From NCBI RefSeq assembly GCF_018224885.1, contig NZ_JAGTXB010000024.1, positions 1 through 64,000 of the forward strand: 64,000 nucleotides of DNA, written 5' to 3'. Of this stretch, positions 9,334-17,394 are shown in pieces. The stretch is from Chitinophaga hostae (lineage in GTDB: Bacteria > Bacteroidota > Bacteroidia > Chitinophagales > Chitinophagaceae). The position numbers were made by a program, and so were the translations under genes. Every line of letters begins with the position of its first letter. Positions within the stretch are counted from its first letter, which is position 1. The notes below the pieces were generated by a model that worked only from the letters and a program-made list of their open reading frames with translations, was not told where the DNA came from and did no database searches.

Positions 9334-11997
9334 TCAATTTTTAAGTTTATGCCATGCGGCAAAGGCCGGGATCAACAATAAAAGCAGCCACCAATACCAA
9401 TAATGCCTTGTAGACCGGAGTATAATGGCCCCGGTATTGCCCTGGAAACTTAACGCTGCCCAGTAATAGGGGAGTTTATTCAGATCGGTTACCCTGGGAT
9501 CATTCAGCCAGCTAAGCTTGGCCTCCTGCAATGCTGCGGCGGCATTGCGTTGTTTCGACAGCTGTTGATAAAATTGCTGCATCAGCAATGGCGCCGTAGC
9601 ATCATTTACATTCCAGGAAGCCGCTACCACAGCGGGTGTTCCGCCGGCCATAAATGCATGCGCCATACTTTGTACCCCTTCTCCGGTAACCATACGCCCA
9701 TCACCGGTTTTACAGGCGCTCAGCACCACCATCGCCGGATGTTGTGGTAGTCCGCCCAGTTCAAATAAATAAAACGGCGCATCATATAGCATAATATGCG
9801 GCGCATCTATGCTATCTTTTTTCAGGAATGCATGGGTGCTGATATGTACTATTGCTGATTGCATCAGCGCCTGTTTAAATGTGCTGCTGCCGGCCTGTTC
9901 ATTCACATACCAGTGACCATCGTTGATGGCGGGCATAATCCCTTCTTTTTCTTTTTCCGCTCCCTGCAGATGCGAGAGCCCGGCCTGTTGCTGCGAAATG
10001 AAAAAGCCGCTGAAACCTTCGGTATTGGCAGGCGCCCGCATTTGCAGCCACCAGGTACGAAGGGAATAGGCATATGATACCGTGGCCTGCTTTACTACAA
10101 AAGGCCATTTCCCGATGGCAGATGAATATGAGGGAGTGGTTACCAGCGCTTCTACAGGTAGGGTACTCAATACGCCATCCGGCATCAGCAAATAACTATA
10201 CCCTGTTTGCAAAGGATGACCAGCAAATATTTGTGTATATAGTTGGTAAGCGGCGTTATAATATGCTTTGGGATTGTTGATCATGGCCTGTGGCCCGGAT
10301 TCAAAATACTGTTGCCTGAAATTGATCACGGCGTTCCGGTCAATTGCCGTACTGTCGGCATACCGGATCCCGTTCCTATCCATTTCCACACTATACAAAG
10401 CATGGTTTCCGGTAAAAAAGCTGCGGATCAGTTGCCCCGGCGGTAACAGCCGCAGCATGCTATCGGCGGATAGCCGGTCGGTATCAGCACCCGGTATTGC
10501 ATTGATTTTTTTTCGCAGCGTGGCGAGGTCCCAGGCCACCCGTTGTTCCCGTTGTTGCAGCATGCTGTCGGCTTTGCCTGATTGCAATGCTTCACGGCGG
10601 TAATACAATTGTGCCTGTTCGAGTAGCCGTATCCGTTTGTGCAAACTATCGTTGCCTGCGTAATGGGTTTGTTGCTGCATCTCTTCCCAGAGCAACTGCG
10701 ATTTGCTGTTTTCCATCAATTGCAGGATAGCCTGCTGGTAAAACGGTTGGCGGGTAGCTTGCCAGCAGCGCCATGCCAATGCAATGGCTGTTTCATAACG
10801 GTCACGGCTATCCGATATAGCAGCTTCCTTGGCCGACGCAGAGATATACTGATGCCTTAGTTCTCTTTCCGTTTCAAAACATAATCGATATAATGAAAGC
10901 GCTGTAACCGGCTCCTGCAGGGACTGATGAACAGTGCCGGCAGTAAACAGGAGATCGAGCAGGATATATTCTCCATAGATATCCCGGGGAGTTATTTGTC
11001 GTATAGTCTTTCCCGGTAACAATACACTTGCGCAGCTATCGAGCCATACCAGCGCTTTCTGTGGTTGTTGCAGGAGGAGTTGCAGTTTGCCCATGCGTAA
11101 AAATAACCGGGCTTGCTCTCTTTTGCGGAGCGCCCTTTTACTTTCGGGCATAGCGGCAGCACGTTGGTAATATTGCGCGGCTGTTGCCGGAGTAGCCAGG
11201 TAAATATCGCCCGCTTGCTGATAGGCCATAAACAGCCAATGTGCGGCTTCCTGGTTGCTGGCAGGCTGTTGCCGGAGTATAAGAATACTTTGTTGTATGC
11301 GCTGTTTGGCGGCGGCATATTGCTGGAGTTGCTGACAGGCGTCGGCTTGTTCGGATAGCAACAACCCATAGGTGGCGCTGTGCTTATCTGCCAGCAGCGT
11401 GCCTTCCCGGCAGTACTGGAGCGACTGCTGCAGCTGTCCCATATTGGCGGCGGTGTTGGCCAGGTTGCTGTAAGTGGCTGCCATGGCCTGCCGGTCGCCC
11501 AGTTCACGGGCAAATTCCAGCGCTATGCGATGAATAAACAAGGCTTGTTCGTAATCGCCCAACCTTGTATAGTTATTACCCAGCGGCTTAAGGAGGTATT
11601 CCAGTACAAGACCGGCATCCGTGATGGAGGCATGTTGCCGGCCCCATTCAAAGGCCTGTTGGTAGGCATCTGTAGAGGAAATAATATCGCCGCTTTGTAG
11701 CAGCGTATATCCCTGGTTGATGAGGAGGTCCAGCCAGGCCTGTATTTCTTCGGCGCTGGCAGGTGCGCGCCATGCATTGATAGTGGCTTGTTTGAGCTGT
11801 GCGGCTTTGGCGGCGGGCGACAGGCCGGAGTATTGAATCTGTGCGTAGATCCATTCTGTCAGCTGGTTGCTGTCCCGGTATTTCTTCCATGTGGTGCTGT
11901 CGGGGGCCTGCCAGGCGATAGAAAGCCATGCTGCTGCCAGTAAGGGCAGCATGCGTTTTACCAGGCTATGATATGATCTTGCTCCAGCCATTTTCAA
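9334..11997 (-). CDS. TPR-CHAT caspase-like protein with signal peptide and C-terminal membrane anchor
   Basis: An 887-residue protein with a signal peptide (hydrophobic core LLAAAWLSIAW, about 16-30), about 400 residues of helical TPR-like repeats (about 85-480; for example GDYEQALFIHRIALEFAREL and the next GQLQQSLQYCREGTLL unit), and a C-terminal CHAT domain (about 560-855). The CHAT His/Cys dyad is intact: His722 in HISTHAF and Cys762 in VVLSACKTGDG, followed by the GEGVQSMAHAF helix. A final helix (about 866-884, WYWWLLLLLIPAFAAW) could anchor the C-terminus in the inner membrane, which would place the protease in the periplasm. CHAT proteases are caspase-clan cysteine peptidases. The PKD-protein gene lies 61 bp upstream on the same strand, probably in one operon. 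Starts two or fifteen codons further in are possible. Confidence 0.87.
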   Translation of the reverse strand: MKMAGARSYHSLVKRMLPLLAAAWLSIAWQAPDSTTWKKYRDSNQLTEWIYAQIQYSGLSPAAKAAQLKQATINAWRAPASAEEIQAWLDLLINQGYTLLQSGDIISSTDAYQQAFEWGRQHASITDAGLVLEYLLKPLGNNYTRLGDYEQALFIHRIALEFARELGDRQAMAATYSNLANTAANMGQLQQSLQYCREGTLLADKHSATYGLLLSEQADACQQLQQYAAAKQRIQQSILILRQQPASNQEAAHWLFMAYQQAGDIYLATPATAAQYYQRAAAMPESKRALRKREQARLFLRMGKLQLLLQQPQKALVWLDSCASVLLPGKTIRQITPRDIYGEYILLDLLFTAGTVHQSLQEPVTALSLYRLCFETERELRHQYISASAKEAAISDSRDRYETAIALAWRCWQATRQPFYQQAILQLMENSKSQLLWEEMQQQTHYAGNDSLHKRIRLLEQAQLYYRREALQSGKADSMLQQREQRVAWDLATLRKKINAIPGADTDRLSADSMLRLLPPGQLIRSFFTGNHALYSVEMDRNGIRYADSTAIDRNAVINFRQQYFESGPQAMINNPKAYYNAAYQLYTQIFAGHPLQTGYSYLLMPDGVLSTLPVEALVTTPSYSSAIGKWPFVVKQATVSYAYSLRTWWLQMRAPANTEGFSGFFISQQQAGLSHLQGAEKEKEGIMPAINDGHWYVNEQAGSSTFKQALMQSAIVHISTHAFLKKDSIDAPHIMLYDAPFYLFELGGLPQHPAMVVLSACKTGDGRMVTGEGVQSMAHAFMAGGTPAVVAASWNVNDATAPLLMQQFYQQLSKQRNAAAALQEAKLSWLNDPRVTDLNKLPYYWAALSFQGNTGAIILRSTRHYWYWWLLLLLIPAFAAWHKLKN

Positions 11998-12058
11998 TAA
12001 TGGCTGAAGGTATGATTATTTACAGTTTGTAGGTAACGCCGGTGGAAAAACGATGCGA

Positions 12059-14044
12059 CTATAATTTATAGATCGCATATACAAAAAAGCGATCCGGCGT
12101 ATCGCCGGACAGTTGCCGGAGATAGCGCAACCCGATAGCAGGTCCGCTTTTTATTTTTCCTACCTGCAGATCGGCAAATGGCGCGGCATTAAAATGGGCA
12201 AACCATTGCGGATCATCTTTGATGGATTTGCTCACCGTATTTACCACCACATTAGGTTGTTGTACATTGGAGAGGTATACCTTTGATTCTTTGGTAATGG
12301 TGGTAGCAATATTGATCTGGGCCAGGGCGCCCACACCTACGCCTATCCAGTTGTTGATATTGTAACGGTAATGGAGGGGCACCAGTTGCAGCGACTGGCG
12401 GCTGGTGGTGATCCGCTCATTTCTGCCGGCAATCAAATATACCTGGCCGTTTACCGTGGTGTCGCGCTTATCACGTACGGGAGCGGTTTCCGATACTTCC
12501 TTTTCCAGTACGCCCGCATAGGCCTCCACCTGGAAATATGGCCGGTCGGGAGCAAAGGGAGCCAGTACGGCGCCTAGTTGTACGGGACCTTTGAGCGTAT
12601 AGTCGCCCCTGTTAGGTGAAAACGTATAACCGGCAACGATACCCGGTGAAAAACCTTTGATAAACCTGGCTGTGGCCCGGTTGGTATAGATAGGCTCATT
12701 TTTATCAAATATAATGGCAGCGCGGCTGCTGAAAGGTATCTTTTTAGGCTTCTTCTTAAACAAAATAGAATAACGTACAAAGCCTTTGGTAGAATCAGGA
12801 TCAGCGACGCCTTCCTGTTGTAAACCAGGCAGGTAAATGTTGTTGAATACAAAGTAAATACTGTCTTTGGTACGCACGGTATCAATACAGCTTTGTCGCT
12901 GGTAGGCAGAGTCGCAGGCAATACATACCGGGCTGATTTCTTTGAGTTGTATGGTTTGGGTATTCAGCTGCCTTGGTACGGCGATCCCGATGGCGACCCT
13001 TTTAGCAGGTCCGCGGCCGGTATTCTGGAACTGGATTTTATAGGTCAGTTCTTTTTTTCTGCCCATAAAACGATAGTTGATGCGGTGTTTCTTCAACTGA
13101 AACCTGTTGGGGTCGTGCGAGTTCACTATCGCCATTTCCAGTTCATATACTTCCGGTGGCAATAAGGTGTTGTCCGGTACCAGCATCGCGGTCATGGTAA
13201 CGGTGGCATTGGTGTCCTGCACCATTTCGGGCAGGGTATGCATGTTTAAAAAAAGAAACTGCTCAGTTGTTTTATCTGCGTTGCTATAGTGTAATACGGT
13301 ATGACTGCTGTAGGTGCTTTGCATGGTTTGCAGCAGTGCTTTGGCGGCGGCATTGCTGGTAACGACCGGTGTAACAAAGGGGCCGCGGGCAATGGCCAGC
13401 TCAGGGCCTTGTTCCGACGTTTCCAGCCTGGTCAGCAGACTTTGAAGGGAGCTGCTGTCTTCTCCATGGTAACTTCTTTTCTCTGTAAGGTCAAACGCAC
13501 TATGGCCAAATTGTTTTTCGTTATAAAACAATAACAAGGTGCCGCTGCCGGCATCGCCAGCTACATTACGGTAGCCTATCAGGGCCATGAAATCTTCTCC
13601 GGGTTTAGGGTTACGGTTGATCTTCATTTCCACATTACCGTTGCCATGAAAAAAATGAGATGCCCACGCACTGTTTTTCACAGGCTTGATAATCTTTATT
13701 GGTCTGGGTTTGGTGGGTGGCGCTTTGCCATCGTCATAATTATTGGTGGCGTATAGTCGTACCTGGTAGGTGCCGGTATCTTTGTAATGCAGCGCCGGTG
13801 TTTGATTGAAACTGAAGGTGCCATCGCCCAGCTCCCAGAAGTAGGTGTAGAAGGAGGTCGGTGCGCCGGCTATTTGTCGCAGGGGGCGCAGCTTTGCGGC
13901 CAGCTGTATACTGTCGTCCGTTCCCTGTACAATGATTTCCGCTGGTATGGTATCCTGCGGATCGGGCGGGGGAACCGGCGTTTGCGCTATGCAAATACTG
14001 CTAAAGAAAAGGAATGCTGTCAGAACAGGGATGGCGTGTTGCAT
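12059..14044 (-). CDS. Secreted PKD-domain protein with probable C-terminal barrel-like region
   Basis: A 661-residue exported protein (signal peptide ending SICIAQ). A PKD beta-sandwich comes first (about 35-115; FWELGDGTFSFNQTPALHY and DTGTYQVRLYA are the classical PKD strands). A long middle region resembles DUF11-like repeats of surface proteins (FQNTGRGPAKRVAIGIAVP). The C-terminal 200 residues are rich in alternating strands and end FFVYAIYKL, an outer-membrane-barrel-like ending. I start it at 14044 because the 13 upstream codons would spoil the signal peptide. It precedes the TPR-CHAT gene by 61 bp. A cell-surface sensor or adhesin partner of that protein is an inference from linkage only. 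Confidence 0.72.
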   Translation of the reverse strand: MQHAIPVLTAFLFFSSICIAQTPVPPPDPQDTIPAEIIVQGTDDSIQLAAKLRPLRQIAGAPTSFYTYFWELGDGTFSFNQTPALHYKDTGTYQVRLYATNNYDDGKAPPTKPRPIKIIKPVKNSAWASHFFHGNGNVEMKINRNPKPGEDFMALIGYRNVAGDAGSGTLLLFYNEKQFGHSAFDLTEKRSYHGEDSSSLQSLLTRLETSEQGPELAIARGPFVTPVVTSNAAAKALLQTMQSTYSSHTVLHYSNADKTTEQFLFLNMHTLPEMVQDTNATVTMTAMLVPDNTLLPPEVYELEMAIVNSHDPNRFQLKKHRINYRFMGRKKELTYKIQFQNTGRGPAKRVAIGIAVPRQLNTQTIQLKEISPVCIACDSAYQRQSCIDTVRTKDSIYFVFNNIYLPGLQQEGVADPDSTKGFVRYSILFKKKPKKIPFSSRAAIIFDKNEPIYTNRATARFIKGFSPGIVAGYTFSPNRGDYTLKGPVQLGAVLAPFAPDRPYFQVEAYAGVLEKEVSETAPVRDKRDTTVNGQVYLIAGRNERITTSRQSLQLVPLHYRYNINNWIGVGVGALAQINIATTITKESKVYLSNVQQPNVVVNTVSKSIKDDPQWFAHFNAAPFADLQVGKIKSGPAIGLRYLRQLSGDTPDRFFVYAIYKL

Positions 14045-14073
14045 ATAACATAAATGTAAATAAATATTATATA

Positions 14074-14111
14074 AAACAAGCAATAAGTCAACCGGGTTGA
14101 TTGACTTATTG
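14074..14111 (-). terminator. Intrinsic terminator of the lipoprotein gene at 14152
   Basis: A perfect 11-bp stem (CAATAAGTCAA with TTGACTTATTG, 9-nt loop) is followed on the minus strand by the U-rich run CTTGTTTTATATAA. It lies 41 bp after the stop codon. It separates the lipoprotein transcript from the PKD-CHAT pair, which would then need its own promoter. Confidence 0.7.
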
Positions 14112-14151
14112 CCGTTCAGTTTTGGAGTAATTGTAAACGGATAACAGGCCG

Positions 14152-15258
14152 TTATTTCGAGTTCATGCTGGTAATTAAAGCAACTAACGCGGCGGCATCT
14201 ACTGGTTGCAGGTTAAAGCTAACGGTGGTATAGTTGTCGCCCGCTGCAGGAGTACCGATAGTGGTAGTTTTTTGTTCTGCATAAAACTGTCCGCCTACCG
14301 CGCTGATAGCGAGGAAAGTACCTTCCAGGCCAACAGGGATTGAAGTCTGATAGCTGTGGAAGCCTTCTTTGCCGGCAGGAGGCGTTAGTATCACGTTATA
14401 GAATTTCACCAGGGTATTAAAGTTTTTAGGTTTGAAAAACAGCATACTGGGTTGTTCTCCGCCATAACTGGCGCTGGTTTCAGTGTTAAAGTGGTTGGTG
14501 AAATAAGCCATAACCGTAGTTTTAGGATTCGGCATAGCGGCTAGTCCGTCGCAATTGATCCACCTGATCAGGCTATCCAAACGGAAGTCCATGGTACCAT
14601 TGGTAGAATTGAATAAGGCATAGCTGCTTTGTATCTGGTTCCAGAGTACGCCTTTTGCAACGGTTTGCTGGGTGGTAATGGTTACCGGCTGATTGATATA
14701 GTTGAAGCCGTGTTGTGTAAAAGTAAGGGTGGTATCGCCATTCCACATAGGTATTTCTTTCACGCCATTAATCACGTTGTCGGCTGGTTTGGCGGGCACC
14801 TGTACCCTTATGCCCCCGCGTCCGGGATCATTGTTCGGTCGCAGGGAAAGGTCCTGCTTGTTCTGCGTTGCCCTTACAAAGAATTCTCCGAAAGATACCA
14901 GCATCTGTCCGTTCGCTGTCATTGTAGGCTTGTCCGACAAGATCATATCGCTCACTTCTCTCATCTCCTTGATACTGATATCCACCGCACCTGTTACAGG
15001 CGCTCCGGCGGCAGTCATAAAAACATTCGCAGGAACGGTAAACTTTGTGCCTTTGGTGGTGGTAATCACACCGCCGGCAGCAGCATCTATACTAAAGTGT
15101 TCAAATTTAGGCGCCTTGCTATCCAGCAGTTCAGCCAGCATCTTGCCATCCAGACCCTTTTCGGGAGCTACTTCCTGGCTGTTATTTTTCCTGCAGGAAG
15201 ACATCATCATGGTAGCAGCTACTAAACAGGTCATCGTTTTTAAAGAGAGCGTTTTCAT
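14152..15258 (-). CDS. Putative surface lipoprotein, beta-sandwich type
   Basis: A 368-residue lipoprotein: the signal MKTLSLKTM...MMMSSC puts the lipid-acceptor Cys near residue 22. The mature part has the repeated pattern TKFTVPANVFMTAAGAPVTG and VDISIKEMREV, seen in Bacteroidota surface lipoproteins with ZU5-like or carboxypeptidase-regulatory-like beta-sandwiches. I cannot assign a named family. The open frame extends to 15393, but the upstream 45 residues are basic and not membrane-targeting, so the start is set at 15258. It is divergent from the sigma factor gene (151 bp apart) and is a plausible regulatory target of it. Confidence 0.65.
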   Translation of the reverse strand: MKTLSLKTMTCLVAATMMMSSCRKNNSQEVAPEKGLDGKMLAELLDSKAPKFEHFSIDAAAGGVITTTKGTKFTVPANVFMTAAGAPVTGAVDISIKEMREVSDMILSDKPTMTANGQMLVSFGEFFVRATQNKQDLSLRPNNDPGRGGIRVQVPAKPADNVINGVKEIPMWNGDTTLTFTQHGFNYINQPVTITTQQTVAKGVLWNQIQSSYALFNSTNGTMDFRLDSLIRWINCDGLAAMPNPKTTVMAYFTNHFNTETSASYGGEQPSMLFFKPKNFNTLVKFYNVILTPPAGKEGFHSYQTSIPVGLEGTFLAISAVGGQFYAEQKTTTIGTPAAGDNYTTVSFNLQPVDAAALVALITSMNSK

Positions 15259-15409
15259 AACAATATGTTTTTGTTGAATAATTTTTTTGCTTGTTTGATA
15301 GTAGATCACCGGTACTTTTATTTTGTTACCCCCTTTTCCGGATTTTTTTTTAGAAAGATGTATTTTTAAGCATGGCATGTTCCTATTACCCAATGCAAAT
15401 CAATCCCAG

Positions 15410-15967
15410 ATGAGTACTCACCCCGATCAGCGATACCTTGATGGCCTGTTAAGGAACGATACCCGGCTGGTACAGGAAATATATGAGCGCTTTGCCGGAA
15501 GAATCAGACATCACATCCTGCAGCATCAGGGCACGGAAGATGATGCGGCAGATATTTTCCAGGAGGCTATCATAGATGTATATAACCAGGCAAAGTATAA
15601 GCAACTGCAACTTACCTGTCCTTTTGAACCGTTCTTTTTACTGATCTGTAAACGGAAATGGCTGAATGAAATAAAAAAAAGAGGCCGTCAGCCGGTAACA
15701 AAAAGACTGGATGATGTATATGAAGTAGGGGAAGATGTATTTGCGGCCGCCGAGCAGGTATTAAAAGAAGAAGCGCAGGCGGGTATGTTTCTCACGCAGT
15801 TTGAACGACTGGGGGAGAAGTGCCGGGAAATACTACGGCAGTCGCTTACGGGCGAGGCCCAGGAAAAAATTGCGGCGGCGATGGGTGTTACTTACGGCTA
15901 TCTCCGTAAAAAGAAATCGGAGTGCATGGCTACGTTGTTATCATATATTCAGGCTCAGAAAATTTAG
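15410..15967 (+). CDS. ECF-type RNA polymerase sigma factor
   Basis: A 185-residue sigma-70-family factor with region 2 at about 20-90 (DDAADIFQEAIIDVYNQ resembles the region 2.2-2.3 core) and region 4 at about 130-180 (a helix-turn-helix: EAQEKIAAAMGVTYGYLRKK). It directs RNA polymerase to specific promoters. The start is set at 15410 (MSTHPDQ); 29 upstream in-frame codons read as non-coding. The next gene begins 3 bp after its stop codon and encodes a membrane protein with an anti-sigma-like N-terminus, so this is a standard sigma/anti-sigma operon. The target promoters are unknown. Confidence 0.88.
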   Translation: MSTHPDQRYLDGLLRNDTRLVQEIYERFAGRIRHHILQHQGTEDDAADIFQEAIIDVYNQAKYKQLQLTCPFEPFFLLICKRKWLNEIKKRGRQPVTKRLDDVYEVGEDVFAAAEQVLKEEAQAGMFLTQFERLGEKCREILRQSLTGEAQEKIAAAMGVTYGYLRKKKSECMATLLSYIQAQKI

Positions 15968-15970
15968 TGT

Positions 15971-16705
15971 ATGGCTGCTTATAATCATGAAGATATTATC
16001 CGTTACGAAGATGGAGATATGCTGCCGGAAGAACGGCAGCTGTTTGAAGCTGCATTACAGAACGATGCTGCGCTGGCGGCAGCACTGGCACAATACAGGG
16101 AAGTAGCCGCCACGCTGTCGGCCCGTTTATTGCCGGATCCCCAGCGCGATGCCCTGAAAGAAACGCTGCAACACCATAGGACCGTACATTTCAGCGCCAA
16201 ACGGAAAGTGGTGCCTATTAAAAGGTACCTTACCGCTATCGGGGCTGCGGCAGCGATACTGGCAGGAATACTGTTGTTCCGCTTCTATTCGCGGGATACC
16301 GATTATATGGGAACATATGGCAATATTGAAATGCAGGTAGCCGTGGAGCGGGGAAATAATGCGGATACGTTATTACAGTCTGCTGCCCTTTATTTTAACG
16401 AGAAGGCATATACGAAAGTGATTCCATTGCTGGACACTTATCTCAAAACCGACAGCAGTAGCCAGATGGCGCTCTATTACAGAGGTGTGGCGGCTACCCA
16501 TAGCGGGGCCGTGGAGGCGGGGTTGACAGACCTGAAAAAAGTATATGCAGGCGAATCGGTATTTAAATATGATGCAGCATTTTATATTGCCCTGTATTAT
16601 GCACAGCAGCAAAACAAAAAAGAGGCCTTGTCCTGGCTAAAGCTTATTCCTGCTGATGCTGCGGCAGCAGCCAAAGCCGCTGCCCTCGAAAAAGACCTCA
16701 AATAA
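15971..16705 (+). CDS. Probable anti-sigma factor with periplasmic TPR tail
   Basis: A 244-residue single-pass membrane protein. The cytoplasmic N-terminus (about 1-75: HEDIIRYEDGDMLPEERQLFEAAL) has the helical pattern of Bacteroidota anti-sigma domains but no zinc-binding His-Cys-Cys set. A transmembrane helix lies at about 86-104. The outer part (about 115-244) contains TPR-like repeats (ALYFNEKAYTKVIPLLDTYL, then QMALYYRGVAATHSG). It follows the sigma gene by 3 bp. Its stop codon is separated by a single base from the end of the convergent VOC gene. The anti-sigma assignment is inferred from operon position, topology and N-terminal pattern; the TPR tail could bind a periplasmic partner. 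Confidence 0.72.
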   Translation: MAAYNHEDIIRYEDGDMLPEERQLFEAALQNDAALAAALAQYREVAATLSARLLPDPQRDALKETLQHHRTVHFSAKRKVVPIKRYLTAIGAAAAILAGILLFRFYSRDTDYMGTYGNIEMQVAVERGNNADTLLQSAALYFNEKAYTKVIPLLDTYLKTDSSSQMALYYRGVAATHSGAVEAGLTDLKKVYAGESVFKYDAAFYIALYYAQQQNKKEALSWLKLIPADAAAAAKAAALEKDLK

Positions 16706-16706
16706 A

Positions 16707-17171
16707 TTAATATTTATCGTCATTAATTTCCAGCCAGTAGCCGTCCGGATCGCGGAGATAAACCTGTTGTACGCCATCCACTCTTTTGTTAACGGCCCCT
16801 GGTTTACCCGGCCAGTCTTCAAACGAGATATTGTGTGTCCGCAGCACCTCAAGAAAGTCTTTCATCGACGGAACACTAAAACACAGATGTGTGTTTTTAT
16901 CGTGCGTGGTGGCCCGTGCAGCCCCGGAAATAACATGTACCTGGCTGTGTGCTCCTACGCTGAACCAACTGTGCCGGCCGTCTTTAAAAGGTTCATCCAT
17001 CGGCTCCAATCCTATAATATCGCGATAAAAAGCGGTGCTGCGCTCAAGATCCACCACATACAGCGCCATGTGGTTCAGTGATGGATACTTCTTCGTTTGT
17101 CCATTCATATTGACAGAAATGCCGGTAAGCGCCAGGAGAAGGAGGCCACCGGATAATAAAAAGTTTTTCAT
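16707..17171 (-). CDS. Exported VOC (glyoxalase/bleomycin-resistance fold) protein
   Basis: A 154-residue protein with an N-terminal signal peptide (LLSGGLLLLALTGISVN) followed by one complete VOC domain made of two beta-alpha-beta-beta-beta units. Visible elements are LNHMALYVVDLERSTAFYRD, the histidine strand THLCFSV and the ending GYWLEINDD. The first His, the mid-domain His and the terminal Glu could form the usual metal site. Such proteins include glyoxalases and dioxygenases; the substrate is not predictable. Export is uncommon for this family. It ends one base from the convergent anti-sigma gene. Confidence 0.83.
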   Translation of the reverse strand: MKNFLLSGGLLLLALTGISVNMNGQTKKYPSLNHMALYVVDLERSTAFYRDIIGLEPMDEPFKDGRHSWFSVGAHSQVHVISGAARATTHDKNTHLCFSVPSMKDFLEVLRTHNISFEDWPGKPGAVNKRVDGVQQVYLRDPDGYWLEINDDKY

Positions 17172-17210
17172 ACAACAAGATAATTAGCAGGATCGACAAC
17201 TACAAGTTTT

Positions 17211-17394
17211 GTCTTGCCCAGGATTAGACTGATTTTGATGATTCCAAGGATTTTTTCTTTTTTGATTTTAAAAAGATTCGGGAAGATCTAAGCGAATTTA
17301 TCCGCTTAGATCTTCCCGAATCTTTTTAAATCAAATTATAATCACAATAAAAAATCCTTGGAATCATCAAAATCAGTCTAATCCTGAGCAAGAC
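17211..17394. repeat. Long palindromic intergenic repeat, copy 1
   Basis: Near-perfect inverted repeat of 184 bp. The left arm begins GTCTTGCCCAGGATTAGAC and the right arm ends GTCTAATCCTGAGCAAGAC. The centre is GCGAATTTATCCGC, flanked by GGAAGATCTAA and TTAGATCTTCC. A short unpaired segment (TTATAATCACAA) lies in the right arm. The last base of the palindrome is the first base of the complemented stop codon of the minus-strand gene at 17394. Five related copies lie elsewhere in the window. Confidence 0.93.

Noticed and set aside
9153..9362. 69-codon gene on the minus strand after the TPR-CHAT gene
   Set aside because: It overlaps the CHAT reading frame at its start, has no recognisable domain and an implausible composition.
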